From positions 558,001 to 622,000 of the forward strand of contig NC_020168.2 in NCBI RefSeq assembly GCF_000224145.3: DNA of 64,000 nt. Reading direction: 5' to 3'. Shown piece by piece: positions 1 through 12,200 of the stretch; within the stretch, counting starts at the first letter, position 1; each line of letters starts with the position of its first letter. A model generated the notes under the pieces. The model ran no database searches. It worked only from the letters and a program-made list of their open reading frames with translations, and was not told the DNA's origin. The position numbers were made by a program, and so were the translations under genes. Origin of the DNA: Ciona intestinalis. Lineage: Eukaryota > Chordata > Ascidiacea > Phlebobranchia > Cionidae.

Positions 1-86
1 TATAGACCTTGGTAATTGTTTAAAACACGATCAGAATATTTGGATATGATGTGCTACAAGTGTCCCGTCTATCCCCACCCTATACT
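1..86. mobile_element. MITE-A, right part only (cut by window edge)
   Basis: It has the internal AATTGTTTAAAACACGATCA block and the terminal TGTCCCGTCTATCCCCACCC of the common inverted-repeat element, followed by TATA. The other end lies outside the window. Confidence 0.6.
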
Positions 87-2865
87 GTATAAAAGCTGGT
101 AGTTAGGGGTTAGCAGATAACGCACGGGGAGGATTCCTCATTAGCACGTTTTCAACTATTTGTTTTTGTAAATTTGTCCAAATCATCGTAACTAGAATAA
201 ACTTATCCTCGCAAGTCACCTGTGATCGTTCCACCACGTGTGTTAGTGTGCGGATATTGTCTGTGTGGCCGATGTTAGTTTGTACCAAGTTAAGTGATTC
301 CATATCATAGACCCTGTATATATTGAATGTTTGTATTAACTACTAATATAAACTTGTAACAATAAAAACATAAGGACAAAACTTAGCAGCGTCGGGTATG
401 ATTAATTTGAATTAATGTCGTTATAACATGGGTGTTCTGTTTCATACCTGGGTGCTTGCTTACGAGCTCCCATCTTTGTGGGTGATTATTTTTTTGAGGG
501 GGTGGGGTATTTTTTAATGTATGGGTGACAATTTAACAAACTTAGTGACTCCGGCCATATAAATTTACATTCACTCATTCAATTTAGAAAATTTCACAGT
601 TAAAAGACTATCGACCTTCACCATTCATTACAGATAGATTATTAAGAAGATCATCGTCTGTATATGAACCCAATACTTACTTAATGATATTCTCGACAGC
701 TGTAACGATACATCCATTCACTTTATCAATACACAAAGTGCTTACAGGGCCTTGGGTGGATAATGTACGTTCGCACGTCATTCCATCTTCGGACTGGAAA
801 CAGAAATATATTTATTTGCTGTAAAATCGCCCAAAAAACACTTTTATATAGTTTTAGTCTTTTTTAACTATAGTTTTTAGTGTTTTTTTTATGTTTCATA
901 CACCACCCGCTTACGAGTTAGCACGTATGTAACTTGGGTTATTATATGATTATACGGCAACTCTGGTATAAGTGCTAATGTACACAATTTTACTCAAAAC
1001 AACGTTACTAAATAATCATAAATAACACTCCAGCAATCCACCCATATTTTCACGGTCCCATCCTCCGACCCCGTGATCCACTTATCATATACATGATTCC
1101 ATCTCACGGCCGTGATTTCAAGCTCATGACCCTGCAAGGTGTTTCTTAGAACCATCTCGCTACCAACTGGACTGAACGCTCTTATATAAACCATTCCATC
1201 ACTACTGGTATATGCTATCTCATTCCTAGGAAAACAGTTTAATATTTAAATTGCCAGGAAGTTATTAAACGCCAATTAAAATACCTGGGCAGCCAATTTA
1301 AATTCGTTTTTGTACCGGATTTATTTTTTAAAGGTAATTTGTTTCTACAGTTTATTTGTAAACCTAGGTTACATATGTTATACTTTTAATTAAAAATATT
1401 TATGGTTTTTAAAACGTTATTATATCTAATCAAACTTAATACATTTATGACTAACGAAAGAGTTAAACACTGGAAAATGGGGTTAAAGTCGCTGTTGTAT
1501 CAGATAGTATATAAACCTTACAACCTTTTCTGACAATACTCCATATCCAGTATCACACCATCACAAGCTAACTCGTCCATTGAGCCATCCGAGTCTTCAT
1601 CTTGTGAAGAATCAGCGTTACGGAGTCGATCGTGAAGTTTACCGGTTTCCAAACACCAGATCAGTATACGCCGGTCCCAACCGCCTGAAACCTGTTTGTA
1701 GTTTTAAGTTGGTGTGCAAAAAAACATAAATGAATAAAGAAGTTTTTATCTTTGCGTGGCGGGGTAACGACAGTCGTTATAATACGGGTTTATATTTTAT
1801 TGTTTCTATATCACTAGTACTTTAGACTTAAATGGATTACAAAGTAATTGTCGTTAAAGTGTTTTTTCGAGTGACACATATGCCCACAGTGGCAATAGGC
1901 ATAATATATATATACAGAATAAACATAAAATGGGAAAAAAATAACAACTTTTGAAGGCAAAGTGGCACCGGGCTGCGCCCGTGGTGGTAGGGGTGGGCTT
2001 CGAGCCCACGAACTTTGTGTCAGACAAAGGTTGTGAAGTGAAGTAACCACTAGGCTAAGCCGACGCCAAACAAAACGACGCGAGAGAAGGTATATGTACA
2101 TTCAAAAGGCATTGTCTGGTATTGAGTAAATAAGTATTTAGTTTCAGGGAAGGATATGAACCAGCAGTGAAAAGTGTACGTTCTTGATATTGTACTGTAG
2201 GGTAAGATGGGACAGCTTTCGCACATAATATATAAATATTCTGAATGTATTTTAAACAACTGAAAACGCCATTTTAGAGTGATAATACGGTTACACGATT
2301 CTTTGAATCTTTTTTTTGCTAACTACCAAATGGGATGAGAAAAAATAAAACGTCCCATCTTACCCCAACCCACTATATATTATATACCATTACACACCTG
2401 CAATAGTGACCAAGTGTATAGTTCAATTTTCACCCAAATTACCGCAGTTTATAGACACATAATTAAATATATTTTACGCCGTCCTTAACGCAATATGCGC
2501 TGCTAGCTGCCATTGTGGGAAGATCTAAACGGCAAGTGGCACCTTATGGTTTATCTAAATTGACAGCCACATAGAGATCAAAATAAAATAAAGCACACGC
2601 AAAGTTACATGTAGTAAGACGGACCGTTGGAAAATTATATGAAACAGGGCAAAATAATTTCACGCGAGGGCAAAATAATTTACAGTCATTCATTCATATC
2701 ACGAGAAGTTTTAGTTAGAAAAGTTATTTTTGTCGCGCGTATGAACTCAGTACTATGTGTAGTTATACAAGTAATACCGGTAAACACCCCTTGCTTGCTG
2801 TGATTGTTTTGGGCGACAAAGAATAATTCGGTGATTAATTAACACATGTTGCACCAGTCGTCTCT

Positions 2866-2916
<51 letters not shown>

Positions 2917-3237
2917 GAGCCCACCCAGGGACGCAACCCTTTTTCTCATAAGATGCAGCTAACGCGAGTTTTTCTGCTACACATACAGTATTTTTATTAA
3001 ATTTTACATCGAATCGTACATTTCATTAGTATAAGACAACCATTTAAAAACTAGGCCAGCATGATAAAAGATTCGTTAACTGGCAGACAAAACAAACGAA
3101 GCACGTCACTATAGCTCTATCTTAAACCGATGGAATTCGACGTGGGATATTTATGAAAGAAAATGTATTTGTATTAAAAAACTCGCGTCGGCTGCACCTG
3201 TATGTTGAGAAAAAGGTTTGCGTCCCTGGGTGGGCTC

Positions 3238-3288
<51 letters not shown>

Positions 3289-6200
3289 AGAGACAACTGA
3301 TGCAACATGTGTTAATTAATCAGCGAATTATTCGACTACTGCCTTTATCGCCAAAACAATATTAGAAACACTAAAGGCACACGTTTACTTGATCAAAGTA
3401 GCAACAAGGTATTAACTGTACAGATTCTTTTCTCAATACAGACAATGCCCAATCGCTACGACGTTTATCAAGTGGGATGATTCTCGTAACGCAATTGAAG
3501 TGCCACGAAATATGTAACAAACAAAAATCATTCCCATAGTGAGATATATAGTACAGTGGGGGAAGGTGGGACACTGTTAGCACATATTATCCCGTATTTT
3601 ACTATCGCGTTTTAAACATTTAACAACGTACTTTTATGGTCGCGGGCTACGGTTATATAGTTCTGTAAATATGCTTTGTTTAAAACAAAACGGGACGATA
3701 AAAGAGAACGAAAACATCTCCTATCTTACCCCACCCTACCCTACCTATAATTATAGTAAACTATTCGCTAAACTTTTGTTTGTTACGTATTCCGTAGAAC
3801 TTTATCCTGAACGACACTATTCTATATAAAAAAATTACCAGATAAGTGGACGCATATAGTTCCTCGTTATGTACGAGCGCAAGGGCAGTCACACAACTTG
3901 TATGGCCGAGCAACACGTTCTTGCAAATGAATCCAGCCACACGGTTCGTCACAGAGTCCTGGGTTACCGCGTCAGCTGTGGGAGTGACAGGAGTCTGGGA
4001 AAAAATTAAAATGTTTTAAGAACAATTATATATTTTTAATTTATCTCTTCGAAAACGATGGCTAAGATCGAGGTATTTAAAGAACAAACAGAAGGGAATT
4101 CGCTGCAAAACTACAGTTGTTAAAACACGCGCTTTTTATAGATAAATAAGTGTGAGGAAATGTGTCAGTTAAAAAGCGTGGCTGCTGAACCAAAGTTAGT
4201 AAACATTAGTAGTATAACATGGCCATTACATTATCACTTGAATGTTCGGATCAGGTGATTTATGATTTTTGCTACAATGACATCTCTTATTTCTGACCGA
4301 ATTTAATGCAGAATCGTTTTTTTTATAAATAAGTTATAGAAGATATGCTTAACAGTTTAATCGGGCATACATGTACCTGGTGCTACAAAATACTTAACAG
4401 GTAAAATAGTAGCACCGGATCTTGACTACATAAAAAACAGGCAGATAATATTTTCAATTTACAACTCACGTCACCCAAGCTTCTGCTTTCCATGTTAGAA
4501 GGCATGGCCGGTTCTTCATAGGGGGAAGTTGGTTTGTGGTTGTCGTTAGGTGTGGAACCCATAGCTCGGTTATTGGTGTCTGGTGTGTATGGGGTGGTAA
4601 GGTTGGCTGGGACAGCATCGAACAGAATACTGAACTTGCGGTCTTTGCTGTAATTGAGCGGGTATATAATGTGTATTTATATGCACCAAAGCAAAAGTAT
4701 AGACCTTAGTTTCTAAGGTTGCAATTTAAGTAGGAAATATGTCAGATATACGGTAAACTTGACAATGTATGTATATAATGTATACTTATTTATGCATTTT
4801 TTGTTGTAACAGTATTCTTGCATTAAGTATACACACACAATACAAAATACAGTTTTTTTAACAATCGCAGAAACGATATTTTAGAATCCTTCGTGAGTGT
4901 ACTCTTTGTTTGGTATACCAAATAGAACGACAAAAGAGAATAAAATCATGGACTATCATACCCAAAACTACGTAAATAGTTTACGTGTGAAATCTAAAAT
5001 TGCGGCGGTTTTAACAAAGTAAAAAGAAAATATCTTTCCACCTCATCGGCTCCTCTTCTTTGTCCGGAGTCATCCGCGTGAGGGCGCTCACGGCCGCATA
5101 ATCGAATCCCCAGATGTAGATGTTTCCATCCTCGGATGCAAGAACAAGAAGATCAAGATGTTCAACGTAGAGACAACGGAGGAGAGAGGACTTTGATCTG
5201 AGGAAGAAAAAATTGGAATGAAAGTTAAATCGTCGAGAAAAAACAGAGTCAATGACTGATGAGAATACTGTCGAATAAATCTGTAATATATTTTTAAAAA
5301 GTATTTTTGTGTGAATACTGCGTGTTACATGAAGTGTCGGTCAAATTCAACCTCAAATTCTATAAACATCTGTGGAAAATTGTGCATTCAATTCAAGGTT
5401 ACGCTTCTGGACAACGTATAACTAAAAAATGCACCTAACCCTTAGCCCCGAAGTGTTACAAAGTGGTTTGATCGGTAAAAAGGGGATGCTTGCGTACCAA
5501 TATCTATTTTAGATATTGGCTGACGAGGCAACGACACTCGTTATAACACGTGTGCTCTGTTTTATACATATTGTGCACGAGTTACCACACATTTAGCTCT
5601 TTAGGTATATGGCTAATAATTAGACAACTCATGGCAACCACTGCAAGTCTTGCCAAACGACCATAGTGGTAGCAAAATTCGAACCCGCTGGATATTACGT
5701 TACGCGTATATATGTTTTTGTTTCAAAATTATCATTCGTGGTTTCGTAACTTTATAATAAAAATGCCACGGTTTGTATTAATGTATCCTTGTGTGTGGAG
5801 GAGATTCCAACATCTACTAACAGCAGTACAGACACGGGATGCGTTGACATATGGGTTCACACCCCATGCACAACGTACATCCCTTGTATGTTGGTTCTAT
5901 ACGAAGATAATCGCTGACTGTCCACCAGATCAACTGGAAACGGGAAGCAAGAAGACGTATTTTGTCAAGCAAGCAATATCCGTATCCGGGCACACGGTGT
6001 ATTGTCTATCAGCTGGAATAACTGAAGCTGCTTCTTGAATGATCGCTTTATTATTGCTGTTTTTTTTGCGATCGCCGCGTAGAATACGATCTGTATTACA
6101 GACAAATTGAAATAACATCTTTATTATAGGGCGAGGAAAGATGGGACACATTTCAACTCTATTTTCTCGTTTCATTAGCAGTTAACAAAAAAACACATTT

Positions 6201-9200
6201 AAGAATTATAAAACTTCATTCTCACGACTTTTATAGACCGTTGTTAATTGTTTAAAACACGATCAGGATATTAAGATATTACGAGCTAAAGGTGTCCCAT
6301 CTTCCCCCAACCTATTTGTGGATATTACGCCTTACATGTTAAAAGCGGGTGTTGTTAACATATCATTTTTACTTATGCGATATACGTCCCATGTATGCAC
6401 ATTACATATATTATATGAGTGAAGTCGAGGAACGCCAGGGGACGTGGGATTTAGGATTGAGTTGATCCGTTATATTTCATTCCACGCTTTGAATTACCAA
6501 AACATTTTACTTTCATTTTTCCAAACACAATTTAACCAAAGGAGCCGACGCCTTTATTTGCTTACCAGGAACGACCTAAACTTTAAAAAGCCATTAAAAG
6601 AATTTGAATTAAATAATTGCCGGTTTCTATTTTCGTGGAACCGCCTATGTAATCATAAACCGCAATCCCACTATTATGACGTCACAATCTCATGCAGTAC
6701 ATTCGAAAAGTGAAATATCTGTTGAAATACCGAGTGCGCTTTGGGGTAATGGAAAAAGAAATTGAAATCGTTTCTCACATGCAATGAACGATCATGTTGC
6801 ATGAATTCATATGTACATTTAGTGCCACTACATCACATATAAAGTTACATATCTATGTGAAATAACTTGTTAGCTGACACGAGTTGTATGGAACCGAACC
6901 TGTTATAACGACTATGTTGCCCCGTCAGAGGATAAATAAGTTACATTCTTTCATAAAGTTAAATGTCAAATCGCCTGCTTAAAATAAACATAGAAACTAA
7001 AATATATTTTTTATATTGGGTTTACCGCAGGCGCCGCGGTATTTATTACTGTATATACTACATACAACATTACATAAACCTTTATGTCGTATATAGTTGT
7101 CTCGAGCTCTCGGTTAAAGACGCGCTGGGCTGGGACAAAACAAAATGGCGTAAACGACTGGATATCGGACGAATTGAAGGAAAACCAAAAGCGAACGAAG
7201 TTCACAAAGATTTAAATGATTTACATCCTTTATGTTAAAACTGTTGACACACATGAACAGGTAAGTGCGATGTCAACGGTGTCTCACTGAGATGTAGAAT
7301 CAAAATCACGGTGAGCTCGAATAAGCAAACACTCGAGTGATTGGGACTCGCACACGGCACTGCGGGCTTTCAGCACCTCGGCTGGAACGGTGCAAGTTGG
7401 CAAACATCGGGGCTCGAGTATCACACTGATTTGTGGCTGGTGTGAAGGATTGGGGATTTGCACAACGATTCGGCAACACTCGGTCGCACAAAGCTTGTTT
7501 GTGCAGCGATGGGCGTCAATACGAGTGAGCAATGAACGGTCTGTGTTAAAGATTAGGCTTGCAGTCCCATGCATCCGCTTTATCGTACTGCGCATGCGCG
7601 AAAGCGGCGCAAAGTCAAGCGAATGGAAAAGAACGAAATACAGTTTCATAACCAACCGAATTCGATACATGTTTGAACATAACACTAACGTAACACACAC
7701 AATATCTTACTAATGTTTTTTGTTAAACCATAATGACTCCGCGACCGCAATCGGTCAAATCAACAGCCCGTGTGCGACCAAGCGATTACATGCTTGGCCT
7801 ATTTCTCAAGCTCTTGGTCGACCAGATTAACGCGGGGGTTCGTAAGAAATCTCGTTGAAGCGGATTTCTTCTCAAGTGCTCCTAATTGTTAATTGGAAGA
7901 GGCAAATAGACACCATGACCTAAAAACAGGTCGCTTCGGAAAATATTAGATGGAAAAAGACGAAATAATAAACAATGTCGATTTGTTTCGTTTAAAACGA
8001 GCTTAAAGGTTATGGCCTTTGCTTGATTTTTAATGGCGAATACAGAAAAGGGCGACACTCTATATATTGCTATTGTAGCAGTGCTTTTTAATTAACATAA
8101 CTGTAAAGCGTTTTATCATGTGACTGATATATATTTGGATTAATATGTGTAGAAAACATAGGTGTTTACAAACCGATGCTATTGTGAATACAATGGCCCA
8201 AACACTGCTGTACAGCGTAATACATATACAATGGGACACACACACACACATATATATATATATAGGCACGGAAGCGATTCAAAGCGCTGGTTATACTTTC
8301 CGAATATAACAGACATCAGCAAGGCACAGCTTTTCCGAGCCGTGTCATAACAAACTGTTCCTCTGTAAGCGCAGTATTGCTGTGTTGGTGGTAAAATATT
8401 AATACCGGCGAATGGCTCAAACAGAAATCATAGCCGGATGCAAACGGTGCGGCCAGTTATTGTGTATATGGACGGTAGAATTGTTGATACATAAGCTTTG
8501 TTTAATAAACGATCGCGTTTAGGTAAAGTTTGTATATTTTCAGGGCATGTTTGTAGCTTAGGAAACATTATGTTTTAGTGGTGAACTAGAACAGTTACTG
8601 GTTATAAACACATGTGAGAAATTTCAGTATTATAAACGTTGTCGTTCGTGAATATTATGTCTTTTGCTTTGGGATTTGTATAACAAGTTTTTAGTGGTAA
8701 ACTGGAACCATAGCTAGGAATATGTTTTGTTTTCGTTTGGTTATTAATTATAGAATGAACGGTTTATTTGTGAGAAGTTCAAATGCAATTACGGCTTGCA
8801 TCGAAGTTAGAGGCCGATCCAATGTTTGAATGGCGAGTTTAATAGCCGGGCATGGGGTTCGAGGAACCGCAGGGTCGTCTGGAGGATGGACAATAAGGAT
8901 GATACGCGATGGCCGCGGGATAATCGCTGGTCCGGCCAACGGGCGACCGTCTAAAACGCTCGCCTTTTTCGTCGCTCGAGCCGCTGGTTGGAAATCAAAC
9001 GCGGCGGGCGATAAACCGTTGTTTGCGCTGCATCCTGCCAATCATGCGTCTGCACCGACAGTGGGGAAGCGGGGAATAAAAAGCCTCAATGCCCAACCTT
9101 GTCATCATTCGATCATCGTCTCATCCACCAGCAACAGGTAGCAGCAAGCAAGCAACCGATGTTTAGAGCAACGAGGTAACCGACCAGCCTCGTAGAATTC

Positions 9201-12200
9201 ATTGTATGGCAGAGTAGTATAAAGCTACGTTTGGTAAAATTTAATCAACGATAATGTAGTTTGTTCCCTAAGAACTTTGTACGTGGGGATCTTTAGCACC
9301 ATGTAGAAGTTAGGACATCTGTTCTAAGGTGGTACCACGAATTAGTAGAAATGGAAAAAGCGACGTTGAAAGGTGAGAACAGGCTTCGCATAGAAGTTAC
9401 AGAGGCGCGTATTATCACAGTAACAGTCGTTTCCTGTCAAAAATCGGTCGCACATCCTGACTATCTGCGTTACTGCATGGAACTTACTAATGAACAGGCT
9501 TGTGTACAGCTTAGCACTATTTTCGAATGTTGGTGCTAGCTCGTTGATATAAACAGCCTGTTGTAAGTAAGCTCCAAACAGTACGCGTGGGTTAACATCG
9601 AATGGAGTGCAGAAAACAGTACAGAACGTATATAACTATAAACAGAACCGTGTACAGCGTCAGAGTCGGTTAGAAACGTGCATATACTGTACAGTGTACC
9701 TTAATAATAACTTTACAGGTAACTTTAAGCTTAGATGAGTTACATTCACCACATTTAGCGAAGCAACAAAAACATAAATCGTCGGCCGACCGTCCTACCA
9801 TAAACAATAATACTTCGCGCACGGAACCGATGACGTAGTGAGATATGCAGATGACAGGCAGCTATGACGCAAAGGCAGCCAATAGACACGTCACAATGCT
9901 TCTTGTTGGGACATTGTTGCCGGTGCGTTTTCTGCGAAGGTGGCAGGATGCGAGCGGGAGCGAAGAATATTGGGCTCTATAACTGAATGTGCGCGCGATA
10001 AGCCGTCGGGCTCAAGGAGGTTTGTGCTAGGATTGTTTATAATATGGAAATCTGCAGTTAGAGTGAGCATAGTGAGTGTACAGTGCGTGGGCCGCTAGTA
10101 GCGACAGATGAGCAAAACGCGACATAAAGAAACCGTTGGTAGAATTAAGATTTTCCATCCGGCTTTCCTCAGCAGTTCAAAAGCGATGCCGGTCATTACC
10201 ACGTGACGCAAAGAAGGGCGCCGCAATGCGACCTAGTTTGTTTCTCGGTCATTCAGTCACGCCCCGAGCAATCCCATTGTTTCAATTCCAGAATTGAGGT
10301 CACTGGGCATTGTTGTGCGGACGACGCGCAGATTAGAACAAGTTTTAATTGCCGCTTTGTTTTCGGGGATCTGATTTGATGCGATCAGTTCGGTGGGAGC
10401 GAACTTTAAAGGGTGCTTCTTGGTTTGCGTTTCTATTGTATTGGAGCGGCAATAATAACTGGTTGGTCAGCGTTTAAATGCGAGCGTTACTGCATATGAA
10501 ACTTCTTCGGAACAGGCCGGTTTAAAATCTTATCCTATATGGGCAAGGTTTCGATTTCCCGGCCTCTCTCGGAGGTTTCACATGTGGCACGCTACTGTCA
10601 GCGTAACTTGTTGTTGCGATAGCGAGCTATTTCTCTATGAATGAACCGGTGGGAACCTAGCGTGGTATTGCGTCATGCACGTATAATGAATACAGCCGAC
10701 GAGCGAACGGAACTTTCCAAGGAACAGGCTTAATGCATATAGTCGGCCTGTTGCTGGGAATTCCCACACGCTAGTCGCGCACACACGCCAGATTTACAAC
10801 CGCAATTTGTCACCACAAATACGTCGACGTGCCCTGCGACTAAATTCATGAACTTTCCCAGGAATAAGTCTTTCTTTGTTATGTCAGACTTACTCCCGGG
10901 AGTTCTCGCCTCTTGTCGTGCTCTCGCCACGTCATAGCTACGTCACAAACGACTTTATGACGTCGGAACATTGTTGGAACGGGCTGTACGATCTCAGCTC
11001 GCTCCGCAATGCACCCAAGTCATTATGTCACAAGCATCTCTTCTATTCTAGTCTCATCGGGGCAATAAAGCTTCGGTTGATTTGAACTTTACCACGAAAA
11101 GGTCTGTCATATATAACACAGACTTTTCAGGTAGTTCACAAAAGCTGCGAGCCAAAGCAACTGCCCCGTCTTCATTGGTCAAGCGGCAAGCGAGTATTGA
11201 ACTTTCTAAGGAATAGGTTTAAACCAAAACTACAACCTAATTCTTGAAAGTCAACATTCCCTCCCGCACAAACAACAACGACAAACCTCTAAAAGTGAAA
11301 TGCAAACACCTGGCCACGAGTTGGAATGAAACTTCGCTGGAACAGGCCGGGTGACCCGAGCTGTTCACGAAGTTTTAAACCAACCTGGCCACAAACATAT
11401 TGCTTATATTAGTACATTATTCCCGGCAACATTAACTCTGTACTTTAAGGAACTTCCCAAGGAACAGGCTAACCTTGCAGCCTGTCCCCGGGCATTCCGA
11501 AAAGTGCCGAGAACCTACAAAGCTATTAAGTTTGTTTTGAAAATAGGCAACCGCTTGGCGTCGCTTTCGAGGAACATTCTGTGGAACGGGCTGGTTTAAA
11601 CCGGTCTGATCCGGTATTCGGGTTCCAGCTGTTTCACGGCGTTCCAAAAACACGACGACCGCACACAACAACAAATATAACTAGCATGGCAAGCTAATCA
11701 CACTTACGTTTTATAAAGCGAGGAAGGCGCGACCAACGCTTTGTTGAATGCGTAATGCGTCGTCACATTATCTCTGCTGTATCTTGGGCTACGAACCGGC
11801 GACTGCTTCTTACCTCGACCGAGCTCGTTCAACACAGCTTCTAGTTTATCATTGCATTCTTTCCTCGTCAGCAGTTCCATACTATGGATGGCAAATACCG
11901 TTTTACGCGGGTTAGGATAGGTTATAATTATCATTCCTATTTATTGTTCCGTAAACTATTAAGAATATCAACATAATTATATAACGGTATCAACACGACT
12001 ATAAAACGACGTTGTAAATTGATAAAAATACAAATAGATATTACTTTCAAGTTTCTAACGTTACCCACCTTTGTCCACAGTAGTACTACATATTTATATT
12101 TATATGATGACTTGTAATTTCAGCAACGCTTCTCGAAACTAGGCAACGTTAACCAGATACGCGACACACGTTAGATCCGCTCCTATAACAAGAGAACCGA

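Larger units (their letters stand above)
2801..3360. repeat. Inverted duplication carrying two tRNA-Asn genes
   Basis: The left arm 2801-2974 and right arm 3176-3360 are inverted copies. Shared flank blocks include GATTAATTAACACATGTTGC before the tRNA and CTTTTTCTCA plus ACGCGAGTTTTT after it. A spacer of about 200 bp separates the 3' ends of the two convergent tRNA genes. Confidence 0.85.
5198..11707 (-). other. Large WD40-gene intron hosting a hairpin array
   Basis: Exon 11708-11881 ends in phase 2 (AC, then GTAAGT) and 5042-5197 begins after CTCAG with A, so they join in frame across 6.5 kb. The intron contains repeats (5515-5700, 6126-6315), an NRF1-like site (7589-7600), short hairpins (7745-7872), an AC/AT microsatellite (8235-8264), a CpG-rich segment (8750-9070) and the hairpin array at 9479-11626. 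Open frames here start at non-ATG codons or show no protein-like composition. Confidence 0.7.

Noticed and set aside
103..219. Reading frame of the last visible WD40 exon continues to a stop at 103, as if the protein ended there
   Set aside because: Position 219 is a good 5' splice site (CAG/GTGACT) and the following GCGAGGATAAGTTTATT matches the end of a dispersed repeat, so it is more likely intron; WD propellers also seldom end at this point.
1947..2067. Possible functional tRNA gene on the minus strand
   Set aside because: A- and B-box-like elements are present but the acceptor and anticodon stems do not pair; it fits a SINE head.
5712..6038. A 108-codon ATG frame on the plus strand inside the WD40 intron
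   Set aside because: It starts beside a SINE fragment and ends just before a MITE; composition is unordered, and no domain or splice signals support it.
6444..7238. Two plus-strand frames of about 90 codons
   Set aside because: Unordered residues, no partner exons, and part is simple AT-rich sequence; treated as chance.
7284..7713. Overlapping open frames of 107 and 138 codons on opposite strands
   Set aside because: Both begin at GTG, not ATG, overlap each other in antisense, and show no domain; they reflect higher local GC.
8580..8745. Repeated AGTGGTGAACTAGAACAG-like motif as further array members
   Set aside because: Two similar motifs occur, but neither has a convincing pairing arm within 100 nt.
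8748..9141. Open frames of about 100 codons on both strands across the CpG-rich block
   Set aside because: Mirror-image openness on both strands is expected from CpG-rich sequence with few stop codons; no splice partners and no protein features.
9283..9333. Candidate hairpin CGTGG...CCACG with CACC/GGTG and TTAG/CTAA inside
   Set aside because: Large unequal bulges between very short stems; too weak to list as an array member.
10493..11626. Hairpins considered as palindromic MITEs or as bacterial-type terminators
   Set aside because: No common outer ends or target duplications, unrelated spacers, 3' arms that change with the 5' arm, and a metazoan genome; a microRNA-type cluster explains this better.
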